NCBI GenBank assembly: GCA_007922225.1
Contig: ML679995.1
Location: 5,212,689 to 5,276,688, forward strand
DNA from: Emydura subglobosa
Taxonomy: Eukaryota > Chordata > Testudines > Chelidae
Direction of reading: 5' to 3'
Length of the DNA: 64,000 nucleotides
Numbering within the stretch: position 1 is the first letter of the stretch; each line of letters opens with the position of its first letter. A program made the translations under genes and the position numbers. The notes under the pieces are model-generated. The model was not told the DNA's origin and did no database searches. It worked only from the letters and a program-made list of their open reading frames with translations. Positions 24,437-35,056 of this stretch are shown here, piece after piece.

Positions 24437-24580
24437 CCTAGGGTACGTCTACACTGACGGCGACAAAGTCGCTGCCGTCAGATTGACTTATCTGGATCGA
24501 TTGAGTGGTCAGTGTAGACCTGCTCAATCGATCAGGAAGCCAACATACTAAAATCGCTAGGTAAATGTAGACCAAGCCCA
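24437..24580. mobile_element. Palindromic MITE
   Basis: Begins AGGGTACGTCTACACTGAC and ends AAATGTAGACCAAGCCC. The internal pair ATCGATTGAG / CTCAATCGAT is a perfect inverted repeat flanking GGTCAGTGTAGACCTG. Confidence 0.6.
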
Positions 24581-24720
24581 AGACTGTAAGCTCTTTGGGG
24601 CAGGGACTGCCTTTTTGGTCTGTGTTTGTACAGCACCTAGCGCAATGTAATCCTTATCCATGCCTGGAGCTCCTAGGTGCTACGATAATGCAAAGAAATA
24701 ATTATAATAAATAATAACTT
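24581..24720 (-). repeat. MIR-like SINE relic
   Basis: ACTGTAAGCTCTTTGGGGCA, TGTACAGCACCTAGCGCAAT and an AATAAATAATAA end. It directly abuts the MITE to its left. Confidence 0.6.
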
Positions 24721-24974
24721 ACATTTCCTACAAGGTTCCTCTACACTTCCTGTCACAAGCCGTTGTGTAGTGATGCTGGCTGCTGTTAAACAGCTCCTGT
24801 TGGTCCACCTCAGTGAATTATTATGGGTGAAGCAACTCTTACAGAGGAGCTTGCACACAAAAATTCTCTACTATTCAGTTGTTTACAACTTTTCCATTTA
24901 CTTTTCTGACTGAAATTTGGCAGGTTTGTTCTCCACTCAGGAGCAATTTTTTAAAAAAAGTCTGAGCCAAAATG

Positions 24975-25110
24975 GTTCAGAGAAACAAGGTGGGTGAGGT
25001 AATATCCTCCCACCAACAGAAGTTGGCCCAATAAAAGATAATACCTCACCCATCTTGTTGCTCTGCCATCCTGGAGCTGACATGGCTACCACAACACTTC
25101 AGATACTGCA
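24975..25110. repeat. Hairpin-type dispersed repeat, short form
   Basis: ACAAGGTGGGTGAGGTAATA and TAATACCTCACCCATCTTGT are near-perfect inverted arms around a short middle holding CAACAGAAGTTGG. Same family as 9930 and 13010. Confidence 0.7.
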
Positions 25111-25439
25111 CCAGAATGGTTCAGACACTTCCAAGAATGAAGGAGGCAGCAATAACACACGCTTCCATTATACAATAATGGCTCACAACTTATTTCAAAC
25201 TCCCCTAGCTTGATAGCGGTAGATGGGAGACACTTGAAATTTGACGGCGAGGGAGTTCCTGGATCGCTGGTAAGCCTTTCAGATGGTCTAGTGCAAATTG
25301 GCTGTGTTTGGTCCGAGTAAAAAGATATGTTTTGAAGATGCCAGCTAGATTCTGTAATATATTCTCTTAACCGTCTACCAGTGTTCTGCTAGTGCCTGCA
25401 CGGAACCCCTCACTAATGCACTACATAAACGTGGCTGAG

Positions 25440-25640
25440 TCTGCTTGATTACTAATAATTATGTGTATGACAATAGCACCTACAGACCCCAGCGGAGAGA
25501 AAGGAGCCTCTATGGTCTCTGTTTTAGAGGTGGGGAACGGAGGCACAGAGAGATTGAATGCCTGGGCCAAGTCACACAAGAAGTCCCTCCTAGGCAATAC
25601 GTGAGCAGAACGAGGGAAGGGTGCTACAGAAAATCATAGT
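25440..25640 (+). repeat. MIR-like SINE relic
   Basis: GGAACGGAGGCACAGAGAGA and GGGCCAAGTCACACAAGAAG match the reverse MIR core seen in related copies. Confidence 0.5.
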
Positions 25641-25972
25641 ACGGGCTCTTGAAATAAAAATATTATTGTCTGTCCTAGTCTTTGCTTGTTTTTGTTTCAG
25701 GTTCTTTGGCTAACATTGATACCAGCTAGCACTTTCCCCCTCCAAAGCACTACACAGACACTTCATTAATTAATCCCCGCAGCACCCCAATTAGACAGCC
25801 GGAGAGGCAGGCAAATAATGTCAGGAACTAGGTAGCGTTTACGCCTACAGATTGGCTCCCTCTGCTGGAGGGAATCAGAACAGCAGAAGAAGCCACAGGC
25901 AATACTAGAGAAGTAAATTTCATCAAAAAAGTCGACCCATTTTTATGATTTTTTAAAAAAAAATCTATTTAC

Positions 25973-26450
25973 TCCTAGACTCTAAGGTCAGAAGGCACCA
26001 ATATGATCATCTAGTCTGACCTCCTGCGCAACGCAGGACAAAGAACCTCACCCATCCACTTCTGTAGCAGACCCTAACCTATGACTGAGTTATTCAAGTC
26101 CTCAAATCATGGTTTAAAGACTTTAAGGTACAGAGAATCCACCAGCAAGTGAGCCGTGTCCCATGCTACAGAGGAAGGTGAAAATGGGGTGGGTTCTGAG
26201 TTATTACAGAGAATTCTTTCTTGGGTGTCTGGCTGGTGAGTCTTGCCCACCTGCTCAGGGTTTAACTGATCACCATATTTAGGGTCAAGAAAGAATTTTC
26301 CCCTATGGCAGGTTGGCAAAAGCTTTGGGGGTTTTCCGCCTTCCTCTGTAGCATGGGGCATGGCTCACTTGCTGGTGGATTCTCTGTACCTTAAAGTCTT
26401 TGAACCATGATCTGAGGACTTTAATTACTCAGTCATAGGTGAGGGGTTTA
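25973..26450. mobile_element. CR1-derived inverted duplication (fold-back)
   Basis: 25973-26076 is a CR1-like tail (ACTCTAAGGTCAGAAGGCAC, then ATCTAGTCTGACCTCCTGCG). 26077-26184 is repeated in reverse complement at 26332-26440; I count about eight differences over 108 bp. The 147-bp interval between them (CTGGCTGGTGAGTCTTGCCC and so on) is the more distal part of the same element, in the orientation of the right arm. Confidence 0.85.
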
Positions 26451-28084
26451 TTACAGGAGTTTTCCCCTATTCAGTAGAGCTAGAGGAATAATTGTGGATA
26501 TTGTAACTGAATAATTTCATAAAATCTATTGAAATCAATGTTGGTAGAATAATTTTCCCCTCATTATTCACCCAGTTCATGTCATGGATCCGACACCCTG
26601 AACCATGATTCTCCTTCAGCTCGACTGGGAGGCGCCTAGGCTTCTAGAGCAAAGGGATAGAAATTCTAGCTCCACTTCTGCCCTACATTGCACTGCATGA
26701 AGGGTATTGTGAGCCACGCAGTCCTGGGTGACCACAGATTTGTTGCAATTTGATAAAGGCAGTTATTATCCCCACTGCACAGCGAGGGGAACGATGAGTC
26801 ACTGACAGTAAATGACTCACTCGTGGCCAGACAGCAATGTCAACGTGCCCTTCCTAACCCTCAGCGCCATTCTTAGCCAGTAATCCCATGCTTTGTCTGG
26901 CCCGCAGAATCCACTTACTACCCTGGGCTGCAATTTGGCCAGGATACCGTGGCTTACACTCGCATGTGATTTTTTATGCAATCTTGATAGATGGCTTTGA
27001 TCTCACTTTAAATAATTTAAAAAATTAAATAATTTATACCGTGGTTGTCACTTTCCAGGAGCCCCTTCTTATGTGCTCGCTTTTACTTTTCTGTATTTTC
27101 CTAGCCGTCTTTCCTACCTTCTCTGGTGTGCTCGTTGGCAAATGATTTCCGTTCTGCTTGGTGGGATGGCAGCAATATAAGGGGATTGCTAAGGACTCAG
27201 TTGCCTCCTTCATCAAAAAAAAATAGGAGCTAAACCAGCTTTGTTATGGCGGCTTATCTGGAGCTGATGTCTAATACTGAGTTTAATATTCTGTGTTGGT
27301 TTTTATTGCACGTGTATTAGATGCTGCTGGGAACCTTCTGAATATATTAAATAAAATAACTAATTCCCCATTAACTAGTGGGGGTGTTATTCCCCATTAA
27401 CTAGTGGAGAAGAGGATTCAGCTGGGAGACAAACACCCATTAGAGATTTTATCAAGCTGTGAAACTTGGGTCACACTCTCTTAATAGCAAAGAGGGGTTG
27501 ATGCAACTTTCTGCCTCTTGAGTGACAGCGACTTCTTTGCCATTAGGGTCAGCTCCCCCGTCATGGCGCCCCAAGAGGACTGAGATGCAAAGGTCAGGTG
27601 TAGAAGAGAGCTTGAACCTTCACATCCCAGGCTGGAGTGCACAGAGAGGGGGCAGGCTGGCTCAGTGATGTGACCCGCTTCCTCTGACCCTTCAGAAGAC
27701 TCTCCGAAGGGGTCTAAACCAGCTTTCTTGAAGCCAGTGGAAAATCTCCCATTGAATTCTACAGTGCAAAAAGAGCACGTGATGGGGTTGGACACTGCAG
27801 GTGGGAAAGTGGGGTGGAGGGGGTGCTGAGGGATTGGCCCCGTTTCTTTGCTTTCTCTCTGATCAACATTGCCAGGCATGGATTCCCTCTCTGTTCTCTT
27901 TGGGAGACCGGGGCCACATGCTGTCAATCGGACAGGTGACCAGGAGGTGTCGGAGGGCTGTATCAATTACCCTGGCCTCTTGTAGTCTGCACAGAACACT
28001 AGAGCTAGGAGGCAAGGCTGTGAGTATTAACTCCGTGTCCAGTCCCTCCTGCTCTAGTTGGGTATGAGACATTGAGATATTAGT

Positions 28085-28345
28085 ACTGTCTGTTTAACCA
28101 TAGCATTTAGAGGTCCCAACCAAGATGGTGGCCCCACTGTGCAAGGTGCTGTACGTTCACATACAAAAGTCTGTCCCTACTCCAGGGACCTTACAATCTG
28201 AATAAGGATTATTATCCCCGTTTTGTAGATGGGGGAAATGAGGAACAGAGAGATTAAGTGATTTGCCGAAGGTCACACAGGGAGTCTGTGGCAGAGTTGG
28301 GATATGAACCCCTGTCACTTGAGTACTGCAGACTTTAGGCCAACC
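28085..28345 (+). repeat. MIR-like SINE relic
   Basis: CACTGTGCAAGGTGCTGTAC, GAGAGATTAAGTGATTTGCC and GAAGGTCACACAGGGAGTCT. One of the clearer copies of this family here. Confidence 0.65.
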
Positions 28346-30196
28346 TGCTTCTCACTTTAGCTGGGGGCAGCAGCCTGAGCTCTTCCACATACATTGCATC
28401 TTCGCACCAAAAGAAAACACACCCCTCTCTCTTTCTCCCTCTATCGCTCTCTCCGTCTCTCTCTTGTATTCATAAGGTGCCAATCACCCTGGTATCTAAG
28501 AGCTGGCAGTCCGAGGTGGATTAACCGGGACTGACGGGACATCGCACAGCCCTGGCGCTTCACTTCTTTTCTTTTGTGTGCGATTCTGAGATGAAACAGA
28601 TAGGAAGAGGCACAGATAGCTCAGCTGATTGAGAGACAGGCTCCAAGCACGTCCTGGGTACACAGACGCCACAAAGAAATGTGATCCTGTCATTTAGACA
28701 GCTCTGAAATCCCCAGGGTAATTGGTGTCACCAGCCTGTCATATCCGAGGGGCTGAGTTCTAAACCTTATCCCCACTTCATTAACATATTTAGTAGGAAA
28801 AGACGGTGAGGCTCAGTCCTACTCCCATTGAAGTAAACACCCATTGGGGTCTCTGGAAGCATGAGCAGGCCCAGTAAGTCTTCTGCCTCTTTCTTCAGGG
28901 ATGAATCAAGCTTCTGCCCAGCCTGATTTCCTTTGCTTACTATAGTGGAAAATAAGATTTAGAGGAACTTTTGCTGTTAAAAGCAAAAGGCCAGAATCTG
29001 TTGGTTACAGCGGTGTAAATCTGGAGGGACTCAATCGCCACCACAGGCAGTAGAAATTTAGGGTGACTCCATGAGCATGGCAGTCATCAATTACAGACAC
29101 ACTGGTGTAAATGTAGACTCCATTACTGCTGCAGTCAATAGAGTTGCCACAGAATTTGGTCTAGAGGGTCGGTGCCGCATGGTGGGCACTTCCCAAACTG
29201 TCCTCATTTCTGCTTGTATAATATAAGGCAATGGAACCTTTTCAGAGAAAGAAAGAAAGGTTTTAACTTGCCTGGCAGGATTCCTGCCTGGGAAGTAACA
29301 ATTGAATCTGTCAGTCCTTAGAGATGCTCATCCCTTGCCCATTTCTCGTGGTGCTGCATGTTCCCTAGTTGGTACCTCTGCACAAGGGGGCAGTAAGGCA
29401 GCATTCCCCAGCTGGAATGTCCCTGAGCGGCTGGGCACAGCTTGACTTCCCTATGGACTGGTTGCATGGAGTATCAGCGCGCTCCCCTGCTGAATGCAAC
29501 AGTCTGCTCCTGCTGGGGAGGCTGGATAAACGCAGCCAGGCTGGGGGAAGGATGTCTCATTCATCATGTGGGGAGAAGAGCTGGGAAGGGTGACCAAGGG
29601 CTCCTCTCTCAATGACTAGGAAATAAAGCAAGCAGGCGATTGGGAAAAAAAGATGAGCTTGCTTGATGGAGAAAGAATGAAAAAGCCTGGCTGTGTGGTC
29701 CCACGGGGCTCCTGGGATGTTCATAGAATGCTAAATTGTATTACACTGTTCTGCCATAGGTCACAGTGTATGTAAAATACCTTCTTTAAAGCTAACCTTA
29801 GCCGTAGCTGGCAGAGCATTAAAGGATTTTATGAGGAACACATCTGGTGTGTATAAGCAAGCTCAGTAGCTAGTCCATAGCTGTACAGAAGTACATGACA
29901 TGGTGCCAGAAGTAAACTAAGGGCAGGTCTACACTTAAAATGCTGCAGTTGCACCTCTGAATCTATCTTAGAAACTGTAAACAGACACTTGAGAGTTAAA
30001 GTTGAGTGTCATTATCATAAAACAAGGAAAGAGAACTCTCAGGCTAAGAGGGATAAATTCCAACCTACATGTACAAGGTGTGGGAAAAAGTCCTATTCTA
30101 AGAGATGATACATGTCCAGCCAGAGGCACATAGCATAATAAATGTATAAAATATGGACATTTTGCAGCTGTTTGCTGCACTAAAGCAGTCAGAGAG

Positions 30197-30412
30197 TTGA
30201 CTCATATTACAGACAATCAAGAGCCACTGTTTCTGGGATCTATCGCTTATGATAACAGAGAGCCTACCTGGAGAGTGAAACTGAATATTCGTGACAAGAC
30301 TATTTACTTTGACATTGACACAGGAGCTGACATCACAGTCATCTCAGAAGGGACTTACAGTCACCTTCAACCTCCCGCAAAGCTGAAGTCACTTGACTCA
30401 AGTTGTGACTAG
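30197..30412 (+). pseudogene. Retrotransposon aspartic protease remnant
   Basis: A 71-codon open stretch with the retropepsin active-site motif in FDIDTGADITVIS, preceded by the usual beta strand WRVKLNIRDKTIY. Retropepsins work as dimers and cut the retroelement polyprotein. This copy ends at a stop soon after the active-site region and is not linked in frame to the RT part, so it is broken. Confidence 0.75.
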
Positions 30413-30451
30413 TCCTGGAGGTATTCTGAACACAGCCTCCTCAGCCATAGC

Positions 30452-30690
30452 ATGGCAGCCATGATGGGTCTCATGGGAAGAGTGAAAGAACTCAGTGAAA
30501 TATTTGGTGATATTGGACTTTTGAAAGGAAATCCAGTACAAATCACCTTAAGAGACAATGCTAAACCATGGAGTGTACATAAACCTTGCAGGATTCCTAT
30601 CTCATTAAATAATGAAAATAAACTGAAAACTGGGTTAAAGAGAATGTAACGGATTGGCATAATTGAGAAAATCTCTGAGCCAACAGCATG
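30452..30690 (+). pseudogene. Gypsy-type RT N-terminal remnant
   Basis: Contains DIGLLKGNPVQITLRDNAKP and HKPCRIPISL, the typical lead-in to the fingers of Ty3/Gypsy RT. After a stop at 30647-30649 the next codons continue with IIEKISEPT in another frame. The palm with the catalytic aspartates was not found. Confidence 0.65.
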
Positions 30691-31179
30691 TCAAATCAGA
30701 TGAAAAGGTTAAAAGAGCTTTTACGACAGATGTCACTCAATTGGAGAACTGCCGGCTCTATAACCTGCTGGCTGTGTACATGTCAAACTGGGTGGAGAAA
30801 GGATGGACAACTCCAGCTGTCATAAAAAGAAAAGAATTCAGTGCCCAGATCATATGTGATCAAGACCGACATGGAGGCTTCAATAGAAACCATCAACATC
30901 TAAAACATCCTCAGAAAGAGCAATCAACAGGACAAACTCTACAGATGGCAGATGCAGAACAGGAAGACGACTAAAGAATTCCAAACCGACTACAGCCAGT
31001 CATTGCAACTAATGGACAGCTAGATGATCAAATCATTACGTATTTGGGTCATGTAATTAGAAAACCAGTAACCAGAGACACTTAATAGACTGATGTACCA
31101 AAAAAGAGGGAGACGGGGAGTCAGGACAGAGGGCTGAAGACATCCTACCTGAGTGTCAATGTATTAGAAGAAGCTGTCA

Positions 31180-31410
31180 GGGTAGAAAGTATGGTCTAAT
31201 GGATGGGGTACCAGAATGGGATTCAAGCACACCTGCTTTCAACTGCTGACTCAGCCACAGCCTCCGGACTTTGGGCAAGTCCCTGATCTCCCTCTGCCTC
31301 AGGTCTTCATCTAGAAAATGGGAAGAGGAGCCCTGCCCTGCCTCACAGAGCGTAAGGATCAAATCCATTAAAGACTGGGAGGTGCTCACGTGCTATGGCA
31401 CTGAGGAATA
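31180..31410 (-). repeat. MIR-like SINE relic
   Basis: CTTTGGGCAAGTCCCTGATC, CCTCTGCCTCAGGTCTTCAT and ATGGGAAGAGGAGCCCTGCC follow the MIR core order. Confidence 0.6.
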
Positions 31411-31499
31411 GCTAAGTAGCTAGACAGAACTGTGCTGTTATGCCAACAGGTCATCCTGGATCCACGCAACGTTAAGGCACCCAGAATCACCAGTCACTT

Positions 31500-31625
31500 T
31501 TCATCTGCCTACAGCAGGGTTCTTACACCTTCCTCTGAGGCACCTGGTAACAGCCACTGTCAGAGACAGAATACTGAACTAGGTGGGCCATGAGTCGGAC
31601 TCAGCATGGCAGCTCCTGTGTAAAT
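31500..31625 (+). mobile_element. CR1/L3-like 3' tail
   Basis: CCTCTGAGGCACCTGGTAAC, CAGAATACTGAACTAGGTGG and CTCAGCATGGCAGCTCCTGT. Same terminal text as the longer copy ending at 52842. Confidence 0.7.
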
Positions 31626-31696
31626 TTTGCTATATGTGTCTCAACTGTTTTGCCTTTGTCTGGCCCAGATTTCAGCTCCTTGGGGCAGGGACCATG

Positions 31697-31720
31697 TGTG
31701 CATGTGTGTGTGTGTGTGTT
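31697..31720. repeat. (TG)n microsatellite, imperfect
   Basis: TGTGTGCATGTGTGTGTGTG. It lies inside a weak SINE-like context (CTCCTTGGGGCAGGGACCAT). Confidence 0.85.
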
Positions 31721-32380
31721 ACCCAGCGTGTTTTTACAACCCTGAAGATGCTAAGAGAAAGGACGCCATTTTCTACACTGACCCCTAATTTTGGATAGGG
31801 GGGCTCGCAAAATAACGAGGAAGCACTGTTGAAAATATGTGTCTGTGTGAATAGATTTCAGAGCTGCCTCACTCGCGATTCTGATTCAGCTTGGGGTTTA
31901 CAGGCTGGGAAGGCCAGAGGGCTAAACCAGGGATGGTCTCCATTTCCTGAATCTGATCTGGCACTGGATGTTGGTGACACAAAACTAAAGACGGGGGTGG
32001 AACTGGATTTGGGTCCCATTTTAGCCAAATCCTCAAAACTTGGTGGTGTCTGTCTTTGGTGGTTAGGTTTGGGCACAACTGGATGCAACTTAGGGTGGCT
32101 AGATGCCTGGCTATGGTATGGTCATAACTAGAAGCAGCTGTTGTGTCTTCTGTGCCTGTCTGGGAAACGTCCCAGCCTATAGCCGGCTGAGCATCTCAGT
32201 GGCTCTGCCTGGTCTCTGGCCTATCTCTGCTGAGCTGGGTTAATGAAGGAATCACACAGTCCTTCTTTCCTTTCCTCACTCTTTCCTCCTGTAAGGCATC
32301 CCGGTGTGGTGGGCCATTGGTTGGCTGGTGTCTGGCGGCCCAATTCTCCCTAGCATGCAGAGAACTGTGCCTATACTTAC

Positions 32381-32524
32381 TGCCTGTGCGTAGGCGCCGT
32401 ATGCTCCGAACTGGATAGCCATGGGGTTGAACATGCCCATCTGTCCCGCCATTTGCTGCATGCGCCTCATCGTACGCTCCTTGTCCGTGTCCGCAAACTT
32501 CACCACCAAGCTCGAGGAGGCCCC
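32381..32524 (-). CDS. CELF4: CELF4 exon: end of RRM2 and start of linker (144 nt)
   Basis: Forty-eight whole codons, phase 0 to phase 0. The first half, [20 protein letters not shown], is the last strand of RRM2 and its C-terminal extension. The second half begins the divergent linker with [19 protein letters not shown]. The acceptor is cccttcctccag|GGG and the donor is GCA|gtaagt, a near-consensus 5' splice site. In-frame skipping would remove the last RRM2 strand, so it would probably impair RNA binding by that domain while leaving RRM1 and RRM3 intact. UGCAUG motifs flank it on both sides on the sense strand (see findings). Confidence 0.96.
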
Positions 32525-33039
32525 CTGGAGGAAGGGAGACAAAAAGAGAGAACACAACCGGGGAATTCTCCCATTAGTGCCCAGTGGGACCAATCTGCAT
32601 CCATGCATGTAACAGAGACTGGCTGATGCTTGGCTCCAGTGGGATTTGAAGACAATACTCATCCCTGGCCATCCTTCTGTGATCTCTCAGTTCCACATTG
32701 ACCTCAGCCCTGTGACAGGCTGGAGGGAGAAGCAGCAAAGAGTCAAAGGCATCTATACCATGAGGGCAGGGTGAGTGGGCCATCTGGCTACCTCTCCTTC
32801 TTCTCTGAGCTCCTCTTTTCTTTGCTTTGGTTTAAATACCCTCTACAAAGAGGTGGGGCTTGTTCTTTTCCAGCAGGTCCGTTAGCCCTCACTGGAGTGC
32901 AGGGATCTGAACTGAGAGCTGGTGTCTCTGCAGTGCAAGCTAGGAACTTCTGCAGTACATCTGGCCTGATTTATTTTTTGGTCAGTGCGATGGGTTAGTT
33001 CTGTCCCTGCCAGATCCCATGTGTGGGACACTCACCCGG

Positions 33040-33053
33040 CCCCCCCCCCCCCC
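33040..33053. repeat. C homopolymer (14 nt)
   Basis: Fourteen consecutive C on the plus strand. The length is prone to sequencing error. Confidence 0.9.
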
Positions 33054-33977
33054 ACTCGCTCAGCACTCACTGTTTTTACGCTTGTGTCTGGTGAGAACAC
33101 ACTGCTCAGCTTTGCTTCCAGAACTTAGCACTCCACATTCTGCAAATGTTTAAGCATCATGCAGCTTCTCTGTGAGAAGGGGTCAGGTCAGGGAAAGGAA
33201 AGTGGTGATAAGTGGATCAGAATATCCTCCTCTATCTCGAGAACAGTAGGAAGTTGAGAGGTGACCTCAGAAGAGGTCAGTTTGTTAGCTGCAGTTAGGA
33301 AAGCTCTACTCATTTGAAGCAATGGCATTTCTCAGCAAGGAAAACAAGGTGGCAACCCTTTTCTGCAAACTGGCACCAATGGTATGCTCTAATGGCAGTG
33401 GAAATGCAATAGTTAGGAATGGGCAAACCCTTTTTGCCAAACTTTGAACCCTCTTGGGTTCAAATTCCAGACACTGACTTGACTGTTGTTGGTAGGGATT
33501 TTCCAAAATACTCAGTCTTGATCTTTTTCTGCTCCTGCTGATACCTGTGGAAGTTTAACTAGAGATTTCAACAGGAGCAGAGATAAGTCAATTCTGAGCA
33601 CTCTGGAAAATCTCACCCAGTTGGGCTTATTTCCCATTTAGGAGAGAGTACGTGGTAGGTACATTGATATTTTTCATGCACATTGTAACAGAACTACAGT
33701 TCAGTTAACATATGGGATTTTCTGGTAAGCACATGTAATATAGGCTTCATAAATACAGCTGGTAATTATTATGCCTTTTCAACCCATGCAAACTCAAACT
33801 AATCATGCGACTAGACTTTCTTGCACTTGTTCCCTAGGTAGAAGCATGTTTTCTTCTCACTCGTAAGGCCTTGATCTTCTATCCAAATGAGGAAACACAG
33901 ATCACTGATAGGTAGCAATCAGCTGTGAAATGGGACACGGTAAACTGCTCCACCTCTCACTCACTGTTGTGTTTTAG

Positions 33978-34232
33978 GCTTAGTACGCACTTACCGGGAA
34001 ATTCAGCGGCAGTTGACGGGAGTTACACAAGCTACGCAGAGCAGCTTGCGTAACTCCCGTCAACTTCCTAACTTCCCTTTTGCGCGCTGTCTCCACTGTG
34101 CTGCGCCGATGGGAAACGTGTTCCCGTCCATGCAGCGCTACTCCTTTTGAGGAGACGGTTTAACTGAATCGGCTTCCAGATCGTTTGAGTCGGTCTTCAC
34201 TGCCGTTTGCCGCTGTCAGTGTGTACACACCC
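33978..34232. mobile_element. MITE with near-perfect central hairpin
   Basis: Ends are TAGTACGCACTTAC and GTCAGTGTGTACACACC (imperfect inverted pair). Inside, 34011-34034 and 34042-34065 are inverted arms of 24 nt with 22 matches (AGTTGACGGGAGTTAC / GTAACTCCCGTCAACT) around a 7-nt loop. The right half also has CTGAATCGGCTTCCAGATCG. Non-coding. Confidence 0.65.
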
Positions 34233-34404
34233 TGTGTCTCACTGGGACAAGAACCTGGCTTTAATTCTCCTTGACACTTGACCCTTATTTCAGCAACAGC
34301 CACCAATTTGTAGCTATGCCCATGGTAGCAGCAATGTCAACAGGCTTGGCCCCGTCTACACTAGCAACTCAGTACCGGTGCAGATGCACAGGTGGTAACT
34401 GGAG

Positions 34405-34830
34405 CTGGATGGCAGGTCCCATTTCCCTCCCATGGAAAATTTTTGAATTTTTGAAAAAATATTCATCCTGAATTGGGGTGAAAGGTCAAAAATCCCAAAT
34501 GTTTTGTGGGGAAAGATCTGAAAAAAATCTAGTTATGGGAGAACCAAAGCAGAATTTTTCCAGGGAATCAGGCAGCTCAGATAGCTGGGATCCAACTGCC
34601 TGGGTAGTCAGGAAGTTTGGCAACCTGGGCAACCGCTGTTTGGAGAGTCAGGCTGCTGCAGAGTCAGCCTGGGAAGGCAGGTGAGGCTTCAGGAAACCAG
34701 GCAGGTCTCTATGGGCAACTGCCTGGCTTCCATCTCAATCGACCCCTTCCCGTGCAGAATGTCAGCTTCGTCCAATCAGAATTTAGCGACAGAAAAACTT
34801 TCCATCAGAAATTTTTTGATCAGCTCTCGT
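34405..34830. mobile_element. A/T-rich-ended MITE with GC-rich core
   Basis: Ends rich in GAAAAATATT and GAAATTTTTTGATCAG. Core about 34560-34760 with loosely repeated CAGGCAG, GCCTGGG and TCAGGCTGCTGC words. Same plan as 22735-23195. Confidence 0.5.
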
Positions 34831-34911
34831 GGGAGCCACGCCGTGGCACTGGTTTGGCACCGGATCAGTTGTGTTGTTGCTGGCTATTGCCGCAACGTGG
34901 GCACTAATTCA

Positions 34912-35056
34912 TAGAATCATAGAAGATGAGGGTTGGAAGGGACCTCAGGCGGTCATCTAGTCCAACCCTCTGCTCAAAGGACCAACCCCAACTAAACCAA
35001 CCCAGCCAGGGCTTTGTCAAGCTGCATCTTAAAAACCTCCAAGGATTGTTCTAGTA
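34912..35056 (-). mobile_element. CR1 3' tail
   Basis: TTCATAGAATCATAGAAGAT, GGGTTGGAAGGGACCTCAGG and CAGCCAGGGCTTTGTCAAGC: the reverse complement of the last about 145 bp of CR1. Confidence 0.9.

Larger units (their letters stand above)
29955..31140 (+). mobile_element. Ty3/Gypsy-type retrotransposon relic
   Basis: A decayed stretch with, in order, cysteine-rich zinc-knuckle-like codons in shifting frames at about 30058-30177, a retropepsin-like segment at 30197-30412 and the N-terminal part of a reverse transcriptase at 30452-30690. No LTR was identified. To its left, a MITE end (CAGGTCTACACTTAAAA, about 29923-29939) stops abruptly, consistent with insertion into that MITE. From about 30840 the text changes and 31020-31110 may belong to another element. 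Confidence 0.65.
20164..32380 (-). other. CELF4: CELF4 intron between the 144-nt and 148-nt exons
   Basis: A 12.2-kb intron. Contents: MIR-like SINEs (20615, 21590, 22395, 24581, 25440, 28085, 31180), MITE-like elements (22511, 22735, 24437, 24975), a CR1-derived inverted duplication (25973-26450), a Ty3/Gypsy relic (about 29955-31140) and a CR1/L3-like tail (31500-31625). An AT-rich block at 20935-21110 looks unlike the repeats. 23200-24430, 26450-28080 and 28350-29900 show no feature I can support. Confidence 0.85.

Noticed and set aside
27481..27966. 161-codon minus-strand frame
   Set aside because: No family resemblance, unremarkable composition and no splice-site support as an alternative exon.
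28590..28660. tRNA-like text (GATAGCTCAGCTGATTGAGA) that might be a tRNA gene or a tortoise tRNA-Lys SINE head
   Set aside because: Box B and the acceptor stem pairing could not be traced and no SINE tail follows.
32196..32662. Alternative-frame readings across the 144-nt exon
   Set aside because: Shadows of the CELF4 exon; only the frame giving the RRM2 end and linker joins the neighbouring exons in phase.
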